From positions 58,739 through 80,397 of the forward strand of contig BLXT01004258.1 of assembly GCA_019648995.1 (NCBI GenBank): a DNA stretch of 21,659 nucleotides, given 5' to 3'. The notes under the pieces were generated by a model, which was not told where the DNA came from, searched no databases, and saw only the letters and a program-made list of their open reading frames with translations. Shown here in pieces: positions 9,888 through 19,886 of the stretch. Source of the stretch: Plakobranchus ocellatus. Taxonomy: Eukaryota; Mollusca; Gastropoda; Plakobranchidae. Position 1 is the stretch's first letter. Each line of letters opens with the position of its first letter. The position numbers were made by a program, and so were the translations under genes.

Positions 9888-10127
9888 GAAACCAGCACGA
9901 GGAAAATACCTCTACGTATAGACAGAAATTTTTTTTTTTTACTTCAATATTTTAAAACAGCCTATCTTGAAGAATTTATTTTTATGATACTAACACAGTT
10001 TTATCGGGAAACCAGATTTAGGAATGTACATTTACGTATAGACATTTTTTTTTTTTACTCCAGTATGTTTAAACAGCCTGAATCGAGGAATCTATTTTTA
10101 AGATATTAAAGAAAAAACTTTATTGTA
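9888..10127. repeat. Two-unit tandem duplication, 120-bp period
   Basis: Unit 1 starts at 9888 and unit 2 at 10008. Both begin GAAACCAG and share TACGTATAGACA, a run of about 10-13 T, then ACT(T/C)CA, AAACAGCCT, GA(A/G)GAAT and ATTTTTA(T/A)GATA in the same order. They are diverged by many substitutions, so this is an old local duplication. No coding potential. Confidence 0.88.
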
Positions 10128-10415
10128 ACTTGCCCTTTTTTTTTTCTAATAATGAAAATACACCTATAAAGTTTGCTTGAATCCAAGGTATTTTCTTGTT
10201 ATTGTAAAAATGAATAACATGAACCTTACAAAATTAACAATGTAGCCTCAGTATAGTTTAACCAAAAAGTAGAAGGACACCACTCCTGTTATCTGTTGTT
10301 TCTAACCACAACTGCTATCCCTAAGCCGTACATATTTTATAAGCGAGAAAAAATGTTAGTCAAACAATTGACTTTAAAAAATATTTTACAATTTGCCAAA
10401 AAAAAAGTTATTATT
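10128..10415. other. Intergenic, nothing recognised
   Basis: AT-rich spacer between the 120-bp duplication and the assembly gap. It ends in GTTATTATT, the start of a trinucleotide repeat. Confidence 0.5.
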
Positions 10416-10610
10416 NNNNNNNNNNNNNNNNNNNNNNNNNNNNNNNNNNNNNNNNNNNNNNNNNNNNNNNNNNNNNNNNNNNNNNNNNNNNNNNNNNNNN
10501 NNNNNNNNNNNNNNNNNNNNNNNNNNNNNNNNNNNNNNNNNNNNNNNNNNNNNNNNNNNNNNNNNNNNNNNNNNNNNNNNNNNNNNNNNNNNNNNNNNNN
10601 NNNNNNNNNN
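10416..10610. other. Assembly gap (195 N)
   Basis: A run of 195 undetermined bases. ATT triplets lie on both sides (ending at 10415, resuming at 10611), so the missing sequence is probably more of the same microsatellite and the gap length may be an estimate. Open frames spanning it are meaningless. Confidence 0.98.
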
Positions 10611-10652
<42 letters not shown>

Positions 10653-10655
10653 GTT

Positions 10656-10693
<38 letters not shown>

Positions 10694-10700
10694 TATTATT
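10611..10700. repeat. ATT/ATC compound microsatellite
   Basis: A pure (ATT)n run from 10611 to about 10651, a GTT interruption, then (ATC)n from about 10656 to 10692, then a short return to ATT. With the ATT triplets before the gap this is one microsatellite array interrupted by the unsequenced stretch. Confidence 0.95.
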
Positions 10701-11039
10701 ACTTTACTCAATCATGGAAATTATCATTATATACCTGCCGGCGAAGCCTTTAAAAACTTGCCATTTCATGTTGAAGCAGACTTAAGTTGTTTGTTTTTTT
10801 ATTCCTTATCCAATCATATTTCGATGAGCTGTCAAGTAATATTATATTGCCTGTGCTGGGCTAAAAAGATTTTTTTTAGAATCACCCTACTGCCTCCACC
10901 CTACCCCACCCTTACCCCGTTAATCGAAATGCACATAGTTAAAGAAAGAAAAACAGTTCAAAAAAAAAAAAAGAAACATTAATCATTTATCCAGCGAATT
11001 CAATTTACACTGTAGAACTTAGCCAAAAATAATGCATGC
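10701..11039. other. Intergenic, nothing recognised
   Basis: Spacer with a C-rich stretch (10884-10919) and an A-rich stretch near 10961-10974. No gene seen. Confidence 0.45.
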
Positions 11040-11420
11040 AGTGTACTTTTCACTCCTGTTACCGCGTAGTTGGTGCCACAATAGTTAGGGAACCCGCCCT
11101 TAGACCCCTCGGTCTGGGGTTTCAGTTTGAACCCACCACCATAGCCTCCGACCCCAGAAAGACCTAAAAGCTTGACATTACCTTGCACAAAAAAGAACCT
11201 TCTGTTACAAAATCATAGAATTTATGCACAGTAGCCGTTGATACGTTTTGTCAGTCGTGGCTGGTGAGCATCAGATTTGTCTACTGTGGTGTGGTCGCTG
11301 AGACAGAGTTCTTTTTATACCAACGGATGGCTGGCTTACGGCTCAAGTGAAGGGGAGTGGCCAGCCATTCCAGGCAAGAGGGTAATTGCGAGGTGCTAGC
11401 AAGATTTCCTGAGGACCTAA
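11040..11420. other. GC-richer island, possible SINE or decayed element
   Basis: Base composition here is visibly richer in G and C than in the surrounding DNA. On the minus strand there is GGTGGGTTCAAACTGAAA near 11121-11139, whose GGTTCAAA part resembles an RNA polymerase III B-box. I found no matching A-box or tRNA fold. ATGGCTGGC at 11327-11335 and GCCAGCCAT at 11360-11368 form a 9-bp inverted repeat with a 24-base loop, and AGACC/GGTCT form a small hairpin near 11101-11114. The 62-codon minus-strand frame (11000-11188) is glycine-rich but unrecognised. A SINE fragment is the best guess. Confidence 0.3.
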
Positions 11421-12854
11421 GTATGTGCTTTGAATTATTGTTTTGCCTCTCAAGTCCATATCTAAACCGCTAGGGGAAAAGGTGTTTTATATTAGAAATG
11501 GTCGAGATAAAGTTAGGATTAAGATTTTATATAAACTTAACCACATCTCTACCCGCTTCCAGTTTTCTCTTGAATTACTTGTTTACCATCAAATACTTAC
11601 AGCCATATTAATGTAATATTACTGACCATGCACATGTTTTCATTATCTTTGTTTTAGTCGTTTTTTAACTGTTTTGATGCTTTACTGGCCATACATATCT
11701 TTTCATTACACTTATTTCTTTGGCCCCTACCGTCACCAAAAAAGGAGAAAAGAAGATAAATAAATATAAAAAGAGAGAAAGAAAAAAAGAAAAAGATTTA
11801 AGTGGAGCACATGGCGTTTGCGAAAATCCTAAGTTTATCCCATGGTAACACGAGTAGGTGTCTATCTCAACATATGACAATATTAAGGGCGGGTATCTAT
11901 CAAGATTAGAAGCGCATGATCAGTTAAAGGTAGCGAGAGAACTTTGGAAATATTAAAAGGACAAAAGCACTGTGAAAAAAAAACAACTTTTGTTGACCGG
12001 TATATCTTAAGCAGTGATAATTTTTCAAAAAGTCCCCTAAGAAAGATTATACATTATATAGAGGTAGGAGTTGCTTTCAGTTTTCTTGTGCTGCAGTTAT
12101 TTTGAATGAATACGAACTGCTGAATCTATTCATGTGGAAGAAATATCATGGGTTTAAGTTTTATTGGTTTCTTATTATTTTATTTTTGGTTACGACTGAC
12201 TAACCTATTGATTAGAAAGACGCCAAAAGATTATCAAGTGCGGCGGGACGATTGTATATTTTGTTTCAAAGCTTATCTGTAATAAACACGCAAGTATTGT
12301 CAATTTGCATACTATAGTGGGATGCTGCTAAGTAAAAAAAAAACGAATGAGTTTTTCATATAGCTTTTGATCCATTGCAAGTTCTTTACAATAAAGCAAC
12401 AGTAGCTCAAAAAGTTTCGAAATTATGAGATAGACTTATACAACTTCGTTTGGTGAATTTGCCTTTCAAGTTTTAACTCGTTCTACAATGTTCTGCTCTG
12501 GCTTGCTTCATCTGTGATTTACGAATACCCTATGTCTAGCCTCCCTCTAGGAGTCTTTTACCCAAAAGGAAATTTCACTCAACCAGAATTAGACGTTATG
12601 GTTCATCATTACTTTTTTATTTTATTTTTTTGCATGAAGGCTTACAAATATCGGAACTAGATCTGTAGGTTAGGAATGAGGCCTAAACAAAAAAATGTAC
12701 ATAAAAAAATTGGAAACAAAACAATTCGCTTGAATATTCTGGATAGGCAGGGACAGTTGGTGTAATCAGGAAAAAGTATAGAAACGTCTGTACAAAATAA
12801 AAGAAGAGTTCATTTTTGGTGACTCTAAAGCACAGCAGCGTGGCTCAAAGTACC
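11421..12854. other. AT-rich intergenic region
   Basis: No gene recognised. A purine-rich stretch (AAAGAGAGAAAG type) lies at about 11740-11797. The 71-codon minus-strand frame at 11665-11880 is mostly that low-complexity tract. No RNA gene signal seen. Confidence 0.5.
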
Positions 12855-12890
12855 ACACACATCGACAGGATCCGTATGGTGAACGGATTA

Positions 12891-13178
12891 GAGTAGGCAG
12901 GGTCACATCGACTTCTACAGGGCTAACGATATACAGGTGTATTGTAAATGCCTCGGGTTGGGCAGGGTTATTTCACCACTCACACGGCTGAGGATATACA
13001 GACTTGTGGTGAATACTTCAGGTTGGGCAGGGTTATTTCACCGCTTACAGGGATGAAGATATGCATAGTTGTGGTGAATATGTCAGGGTGGGAGGATTAT
13101 GTCACCGCTTACGGAGTTGAGGACATTCAGACGTTTGATGAGTACCTCAGGATAAACAGGGTTATTTTAGCGCTCCTG
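12891..13178. repeat. Minisatellite, 65-bp unit, four and a half copies
   Basis: Units start at 12891, 12956, 13021, 13086 (64 bp) and 13150 (partial). The shared frame is GG(T/G)TGGGCAGGGTTAT, then TCACCGCTTACA, GA(G/A)GATAT and TGGTGAATA, with clear substitutions between units. The two central units (12956 and 13021) are the most alike. A faint earlier unit may start near 12855. The plus-strand open frame 12948-13307 runs across it, but a unit length of 65 is not a multiple of three, so successive units are read in different frames and a protein role is unlikely. Confidence 0.93.
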
Positions 13179-13470
13179 TATTCAATAGCTTTTATAGAAG
13201 CCTTCTCTGCGACAGACATAACCGGCCATGGTGCTGCGTTAATCCTGTCTTCCAATGAACTCAGACAATTTCTTTTGTGCCGCTTGTCTAAAGATCAAAT
13301 AGGATGATTTTACTATTTTAATGAAAGTCTTATAATGATCTGTACTTTTTTTGAAGGAAGAGTAAATTACCGGTATTGGTAATCTGCTTCCGGCGGAAAA
13401 GCTTATGAAGACATGCCTTTTCGCAAAGAGTGGGAGAAGTTACAGCATAAAATTTCACTGTGTAGAAAAC

Positions 13471-13492
13471 CTTTAGGCTAGCTAGCCTAAAG
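13471..13492. repeat. 22-bp perfect palindrome
   Basis: The left arm CTTTAGGCTAG is followed immediately by its exact reverse complement. No loop. Function unknown; it could be a remnant of a foldback element or a dimeric factor site. Confidence 0.9.
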
Positions 13493-13732
13493 TAGTCTGG
13501 ATAGGCGTATTCTATAAAGCATTATATTTTACTAGCTATTTAAGGTACATGCCATTGCTTGTTAAACAAAAGGAAAGGAAAAGGTTGAAAACACAGTCAT
13601 AGTGTAACTTCTTCGCACTTCCACACCTCACAATGTCTTTTCACGTCTTTACACTTTAATTCATTTGTTCGAGATTTGGATCTGTGCGCACCAGAGAACC
13701 CCTTGGTGTGTATCTGTCAGGGTGTTAATCAC

Positions 13733-13760
13733 ACTCTGTTGTACATCACAACAACAGAGT
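13733..13760. repeat. Perfect 10-bp hairpin
   Basis: ACTCTGTTGT at 13733-13742 and its exact inverse ACAACAGAGT at 13751-13760 enclose an 8-base loop. Too short for a microRNA precursor. No T-run follows that would mark a bacterial-type terminator, and that would be out of place in this genome. Confidence 0.85.
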
Positions 13761-14265
13761 ACAGCTGATTTGTATTATCGAATCTTGTTTACTTTCTCTT
13801 ATTCATAAACCGTTAAGATCCCTAAACCGTGTAAATACAGAACAAGCTGTAGAAGAAGACCGCCTTTAGAACTGCTTCAGGTCAAAGTGAGACGCGTCAA
13901 ATATGGTATTTTGGTCAGAGTAACAGTTTTGTTGGGTATATGATTATGAATGGTTGGGTTAGACATTTGATTGCATCGTTAAAAACGTCTAGTATGTCTA
14001 AGAATATACTTGTCATTTTAAAAGACCTTTACTTATTCTACTCTTTCTCAGTGGTTCATTTCTTGGCCCTTTATTGTAAAAGAAAGTTTCATCGGCCATG
14101 CTTTAACGTTAACCTTCATTATTTCTCAAAACGGCGACGATTATTCCTGGTAGGCTCAAAATGACGTTCAATTGTTGTTGGTTTTTTTACTCCTAGACTT
14201 GTCGTGACTTGTCATGTTAAACGGTTGAACTCTTCTGAATACAAAGAGAGACAAATGCATGGTTG

Positions 14266-14296
14266 AGTGAAGTGGTTGGGCACGATCCACTTCACT
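14266..14296. repeat. Perfect 10-bp hairpin
   Basis: AGTGAAGTGG at 14266-14275 and CCACTTCACT at 14287-14296 are exact inverses around an 11-base loop. No other feature nearby explains it. Confidence 0.85.
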
Positions 14297-15266
14297 GTGT
14301 AATTGGAGTTTGATGTCCTAAGTATCTATAGTTTCAAATTTTCGCTTTTCCTTGTACTGTTATAAGGCTGGACGCGACAAACTAACTATGTAATTGTAAT
14401 TGCCTACTCCTTGATGCCCCTCTCGTGTCTTTTGTTCGTAGCTTTATTCTTATGTGGTGATTTCCTCTACGTCCTTTCATTTATGAAGAGATAAGTAGAT
14501 AATTCTACCTGTCTAAAACCATTCACAAAATCTTAGAATGTCCTCTCAATTGTATTGGGGGCTTCCTTGGATGTTTCAAGAAGCATGAACTTACTCTACA
14601 TAATATGGCCTTGTATAACTTATTATATTGTTTGTCATCTTGCTAACTCTACCAGATCTAGATGATTATACTTTACTTTTGAATACAAAAAATCCTTGAA
14701 CTTTAAGTCTTTAACAACTTTCTATGTCCTATTCTTTCATTAACCACTTGAGCCCTATGAGTCCTAACTCATCTTGACAACTACAACATAGTCGTGATAA
14801 TGTTGTTTATTTTGACCATAGCATCCGATCTTGGTGCTAAACAGTCACAATGCCCTTAGCAAAAAATGCCAAAAAGTACTCTTTATGAAATTAATCATGC
14901 ACTTATGTCAAAACAATATGTCTCCTTTTTCAGAGCTGTGTGTGTTTTTTTTACCTTAGCAGCCATCAGCCAATTAGCTCCCTCTCCGTTGCTTATTATT
15001 TTCACTATAGGCTGCCGCTTTTTTTTTTACTTTAAATGCTGTAAGTTTTGTTAAAATATTGTCTCTGCTTGCAAACTTTGAGTCACCATGAGGAATGCGG
15101 AAAGGTTTTGTGTTAATTTTGTATAGTCATGATCAAATCGTATACATAATTAGATATTTCAAAACTGATAGCTCCCTTATAGGATTGTAAGATTTTTACA
15201 AGACGTTCTCCTTTTAAAAGAAATATAAATGCAGAAGATGCACGCAAGAGAGCCAGATGAACCAAC

Positions 15267-15344
15267 ATGGCTGTAACCAAGGAGTGCGCCTGCGATATTT
15301 CTTTAGCAAAGAAATTGAGACAGGAGAAAGAATCAAGAAGAAAG
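15267..15344 (+). CDS. Possible first coding exon, unknown protein (weak)
   Basis: An ATG with a strong start context (ACCAACATGG, A at -3 and G at +4) opens a charged 26-codon frame, MAVTKECACDISLAKKLRQE followed by KESRRK. It ends exactly in phase at AAAG|GTAAAA, a plausible splice donor at 15345. The coding-like part is richer in G and C than what follows, and the frame loses protein character after the donor. No downstream exon could be recognised in the window. It may be a chance frame or a relic, so this is a pointer rather than a gene call. Confidence 0.22.
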
Positions 15345-17177
15345 GTAAAATCAGAATATATAAAATTACAGCGGCTCTATCTACATCCTTCCGCTCATTT
15401 CCTTCAACCTAATCTATCACCTTTTAAATTAATTTTGACTGAACCTGTCTTCTAAAATCTCTTCTTGCTCGAGACAAACCGTTTGTCTGCACAATGAATA
15501 AAAATAAAAATTTTCCATTTTTTGCTTTGCGGATTGTTCTTATAGGCAGCACTGTTCGTCACAATAAAATGTCTTGTTGTAGGTCTCACCATAAAAAGGA
15601 AACTGTCTATTTTTCGTATAAAAATTTCGTGGCATGGACGCAGTTCGTTCTCGTTTTCTGTGCAGTCTTTAACATTTTATTTTTAAATAATGTTGTAAAT
15701 TTACAGCTTTACAGCAATATACCTGGATTCAATGCAGCTCTCTTTTCGTCTTTGTATTCAACTGGGTTGACAAGTTTATAGAACTGCTAGCCTCAATATT
15801 AAACACGAAAGCAATTTTTTCCAATTTCCTTTATCAACGCTAAATGGTCCATGGTCTTATCTCTACATTTGATCTGTTCTCCTATATCAACTTAATAAGA
15901 ACTGGGTAGCTAGGACCTTTGCGACTCCACGAAAGTAAAGGTGCTGAGAAAAGCAAAGACAAACCAGGCCTACTGTACTTTGTATTGTCTCTTATCAATG
16001 AAAAAAAAACAGGACTCTGTAAGAAAGGCAGTTTTTTGTTTGTTTTTTTTTTTAGTAGTCTGCTTAATCCACAGGAGATATATTAAATGCAAATAGCGTA
16101 AAACAAACAGAAGGAAGGGACAAACTCAACAACTAAAGAAGAATAATTTTGATATTAAGTGGACGAGAAGACCTACAGATTTATTATAAATCAAGTAATA
16201 ACGTCTGCAAAATAAATAAGGAATACAAATCGCTACAAAACATAATGCAATATACTTTGAGGTCACATTCACTTTTTAACATCCAATCGGACAGCACATG
16301 TAGCTCTTATACAATTTCGGTAGTTATATGGCAATGGCGACAATTCAAAACTTCTCTTAAATACTAAGTAATCAAATGATAGTTATGCAGCCTGGTGCCT
16401 CGAATCAAAATGTTTCAAATTTTAAAAAGTGGGGAGACGAGCGCAATTCTACTGACTTTTCTCATAGGAGAAGAATGAATCAAATTTCACTAGACTTCAG
16501 AAATAAAATATGCTCTGCAAATGTACTCTTTTAATGTCCATACAAAACCTGGAATCTAGAAGGCATAATAAAAAATTATGAATTTGAATTTAACACACAA
16601 ATCTTATATATATAAACACCATACATTATTACTTAAGCTGTACACAGGCTTTTGCCAATGTGCCAAACTCCGCAAAAAAAGGAGAATTACCGATTTTTTT
16701 TTTCCGAAATTAAAAGTTTCAATTACTTATATCGTGATGTGAAAAAATATCAATGATTGAATTGTGGTAACCTGCTACACTCTTGGTTTGTTAAATGCCC
16801 TCCCTATGTTTTCCTAACGCTCAGAATAGAGCCCTCAGATTTAAAATCATGCCAAACCCATTTAAGCTTAAAACTCCTAAAGGCTTCAAAATATACTAAA
16901 AAATGTAATTTAAGAATTTCACGAGTATCAACAATTATTTTGCCTTCTCGTCAAACTTAGTTTTTGCATTATCGCCACCTAAGATTCAACTACCAGGTAG
17001 ATAAATCTGACCACATGTTTGACTCATCCAAAGCTTGTTTACAAATGGCAACAAAAGCTTAAAATACAATATGCAAAAATGGAAGATCCATCCTGATGCA
17101 AGCCAGGATAGAAATCTCCACACCCAAGATGAAATCAGCAGAAGCATACACCAGCATCTATATTAACTAAAAGATAT
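15345..17177. other. AT-rich intergenic region
   Basis: No gene recognised. Open frames at 15494-15781 (95 codons), 16149-16367 and 16757-16960 are AT-codon-rich with no motifs. If the minus-strand exon candidate at 17178-17255 is real, the right part of this region would be its 3' UTR. Confidence 0.5.
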
Positions 17178-17255
17178 CTATGCTTGACGTTTCTGCCGCA
17201 TCTCCTCCTGAACCACTCTTTGTATAGCCTCAATTTTGTGTGTAACACAATCTGC
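17178..17255 (-). CDS. Possible terminal coding exon, unknown protein (weak)
   Basis: On the minus strand a 25-codon frame reads ADCVTHKIEAIQRVVQEE followed by MRQKRQA and a TAG stop at 17178-17180. The composition is that of a charged helix and its codons are richer in G and C than the flanks. It begins immediately after TAG|G, which can serve as a splice acceptor, with a second possible acceptor CAG three bases further in. The polypyrimidine tract upstream is poor. No upstream exon could be recognised to the right in this window. A chance frame this short is quite possible. Confidence 0.22.
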   Translation of the reverse strand, partial: ADCVTHKIEAIQRVVQEEMRQKRQA

Positions 17256-17381
17256 CTATTTTAGTGTCGCATTTAGTAAATAAAACCTAAGGAATGCTTA
17301 CTGATTTTAAAAACTTATATTTTTTATTTCAAGAAACCTATTTTCGGCAATCACACACACATATACAAAAAGGCGCGAGCG

Positions 17382-17382
<1 letters not shown>

Positions 17383-17414
<32 letters not shown>
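17383..17414. repeat. CA microsatellite
   Basis: Short CATA units followed by a pure (AC)n run at about 17393-17414. A shorter CACACACA stretch lies at about 17352-17360. Confidence 0.93.
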
Positions 17415-17679
17415 CAGAGTTTCAAACCTAAAAACTAACTTTTTGGCAAAGAAAAACAAAATAATACGTTAAGTTTTGAATCCGTGGCTATGAAAAGAGA
17501 TTTAAAGCAGCAGCAAACTATCATAGAAACGTAATAACTCACCTATTTCAAATTAGCAGGTAAATAAACTGACATTCTGTCGTTTAATAAATTATGAACT
17601 AGCATAGAAAAAATCTGTGAGTTTGGTTAAATCGAATCAAGACTGGGTAGGCCCAGATGGACACAGCCTAGCCCAGACT

Positions 17680-18060
17680 CTAAATTTAGATCGAGATTCT
17701 TGATTAGATCTTTAGAGATTGTTCTATCTGAATCATAGATCAAAATCTAAGTTTGATCCTAAATCGAGAATCCAGATGTATTGGAACTTCTAGATGTAGA
17801 TCTAGATCTAGATCTGCGCCTAATCCTGGTAAATTTAAATCATCTCGATAATTACTGTTGGATCAAGAATCTAATCTAGATCTACGTTTTCAGGATCCAT
17901 AAGCAAAATTTAGTAAGTTCTTCTCAAAGTTTTGTTCCAGGATTCTGATTATCGCCCAATATTGAAATTTAGAGAAGGCCCTATCTGAGATTATAATTGT
18001 AAACCAGGTAGCAAAATTAAAATAGTAGCCTAGATATTTATTTAGATCTAGAATCAGTAT
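17680..18060. repeat. TAGATC/AGATCT-rich tract
   Basis: The words TAGATC, AGATCT, AATCTA and GATTCT recur many times within about 380 bp. They include an 18-bp perfect palindrome of three AGATCT units in a row at 17798-17815 and TCTAATCTAGATCTACG near 17868-17884. No fixed period could be seen. Such tracts are common in gastropod non-coding DNA in my experience of these genomes. Confidence 0.65.
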
Positions 18061-18202
18061 CTCGATAGCTAAAGTCTATTTCAAGCTTTCCGTTCCATTA
18101 TTGCTATGCTATAGTAGTCAAAATTAAGTGGTGGAAGTTATAATTTAGGCCTAACTTTAATTATCATGGCGATTTTTCATAACTACATTTAAATTTAAAT
18201 TG

Positions 18203-18900
18203 CAGTGAATTATTACAAAGGCTAGATCTTGAATAGAAACTGTCAATCCAATCTTTTGGAGCAAAACTTATGAAATTATTGATCTATGCTTAGATTATTG
18301 CATTCCCCATCAGCAAAGTTAAGTTAATAGACCTATTTTACAGCGGACATTTATTTCAAGCCTTTTGTTTGTTTGTTGCAATAGTGAAATTTAGTTGGTG
18401 GTATTTTTTTATATAGACCTACATTAAAATTGTATCACAGTGAATGCAGCAAAATAAGGATCTTGAAATCGGATCTTGATTACGGGCTTTCTCCAATTCT
18501 GCTTAACTTCCATTCCTAGGTGTTCTGTCTTTTTGGGGGGACGACCTCTTCTCCTTTTTTATGATACCACGTCTTTTCCTTTTTTCTCATACCAAGCGTT
18601 CATGATTGATCCTCCTCATACAGTCATGCATTTTTTATTTCCAAAGTATTTCATCCCATTTAAATTATAATTACAGTGAATTGCGACAAAATCTATATCT
18701 TAAAATATCTTGATTGCGAACTTTCATTGCCTCTGCTTATTCCATTCCAAGGTGTTCTGTTTTGGGGGGCAACTTGTTCTCCTTTTTCCAGGGACTAAAC
18801 TTCGTGAATTCTTCTGTAACCCTATACATTTGTGCTTCTTTTCATTTCATTTGCAAAGTATTTCATCTTTCGTGTTCAAGTTTTATTCAGGAGTTAATTC
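18203..18900. repeat. Tandem repeat, about 235-bp period, two clear units
   Basis: CAGTGAAT marks unit starts at 18203, 18438 and 18674, spaced 235 and 236 bases. The second and third units share TCTTGATT(A/G)CG, ATTCC(T/A)AGGTGTTCTGT, GGGGGG, TTCTCCTTTTT and CAAAGTATTTCATC in order. The first unit matches them only at its ends, and sequence near 18073-18200 matches the end of the first unit (TTTCAAGC, AGTGGTGG), so the array is old and irregular. The open frames at 18476-18670, 18710-18922 and 18714-18962 are repeat shadows. Confidence 0.7.
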
Positions 18901-19886
18901 AGACTTATCTATGTTTTTGTAGAACTCAGGCCCCACTATTTTTAAAAGTGGACTTTATATAAGGATTTCTTTCAAATTATGCAAAAAGTCAATCTTTAAT
19001 TGCTGAAACTCTCTCCAAGTCAAGATATCAACTTCCAGATCTTGTTCAGAAAAGGATGAATTGAATTGAGGTTGCGACACATAACAGTAACTTCATTTGG
19101 TTTATATCTCGACTTCATAGGGCATAATTACTGAATGAATCATGGCAGCTGCTAGATTAATTTTTAATCAATTTTTGCAGGCCCCAAGCCCTTCAAAACT
19201 ATAGAATGCACACTCCATTTATAGCTGACATGAAATAATCCTCAGTAAAAAATTTAACCTTGTTAAGGCTGCGTTATGCAAAGCATTTTCGTTTGGTTTA
19301 TATTTTTGTCCTGGGATTTTCACTTCATTTGCGAAAGAATGAGTTTTTTTGCCTGGCTACAAAAGCAGTGATTATCCAATCTTAATCAAGAAATACACTG
19401 GAATGAGGCAACATTTCAGATGGCTAATTCTTGGGTTGACATTTTGTTTTAGAAATTTTCACTTTTTTATAAAGCGTTCTTTATATTTAGTTTCCTGCAT
19501 GTATGCCCAAGTTAGGTAGGTTTTGGTCCTGTTCAAAGTTCAGAAAAATCTGCTTAAAGTCGTAAAGTTAAGAGACATTCTTCAGCTTATAATTAAGGCA
19601 AACCTCGATTTATTTGCTGAAAATTTCAATTTTTTTAAATCAGTAAGTATTTCTTGGTTTTTATTTACTAAATGCGACAATAAGATAGGCAGATTATGTT
19701 CCACCAAAAAAAAATTAAGGCTGTGCATAACATTGTTCAGGAAAATGTCTTTTCCTTTTCCTCTCATTTGAACAGGCAAACAAGCTTGCCTAAAGATAAA
19801 ATACAAAATCAACTGCATCATCGGAATTTAAAAGAATATTCACGAATGTATACAGTGTCATGTGAGGGAAGACAAGCTCAAACAGG
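18901..19886. other. AT-rich intergenic region
   Basis: No gene recognised. If Gypsy copy 2 continued, its integrase would lie here on the minus strand. I looked for an HHCC zinc-binding region and a D-D-E core and did not find them in any frame. Confidence 0.45.

Larger units (their letters stand above)
13179..15240. other. Intergenic region with several perfect hairpins
   Basis: No gene recognised in about 2 kb. Notable sites are a 22-bp perfect palindrome at 13471-13492 and 10-bp hairpin stems at 13733-13760 and 14266-14296. The 74-codon frame at 13940-14164 and the 62-codon frame at 14866-15054 carry no recognisable motifs. Confidence 0.5.

Noticed and set aside
10296..10982. Long open frames across the N run
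   Set aside because: They exist only because N codons carry no stops and triplet repeats keep frames open.
12948..13307. 119-codon frame as a repeat protein
   Set aside because: The 65-bp unit is not a multiple of three, so successive units encode different peptides.
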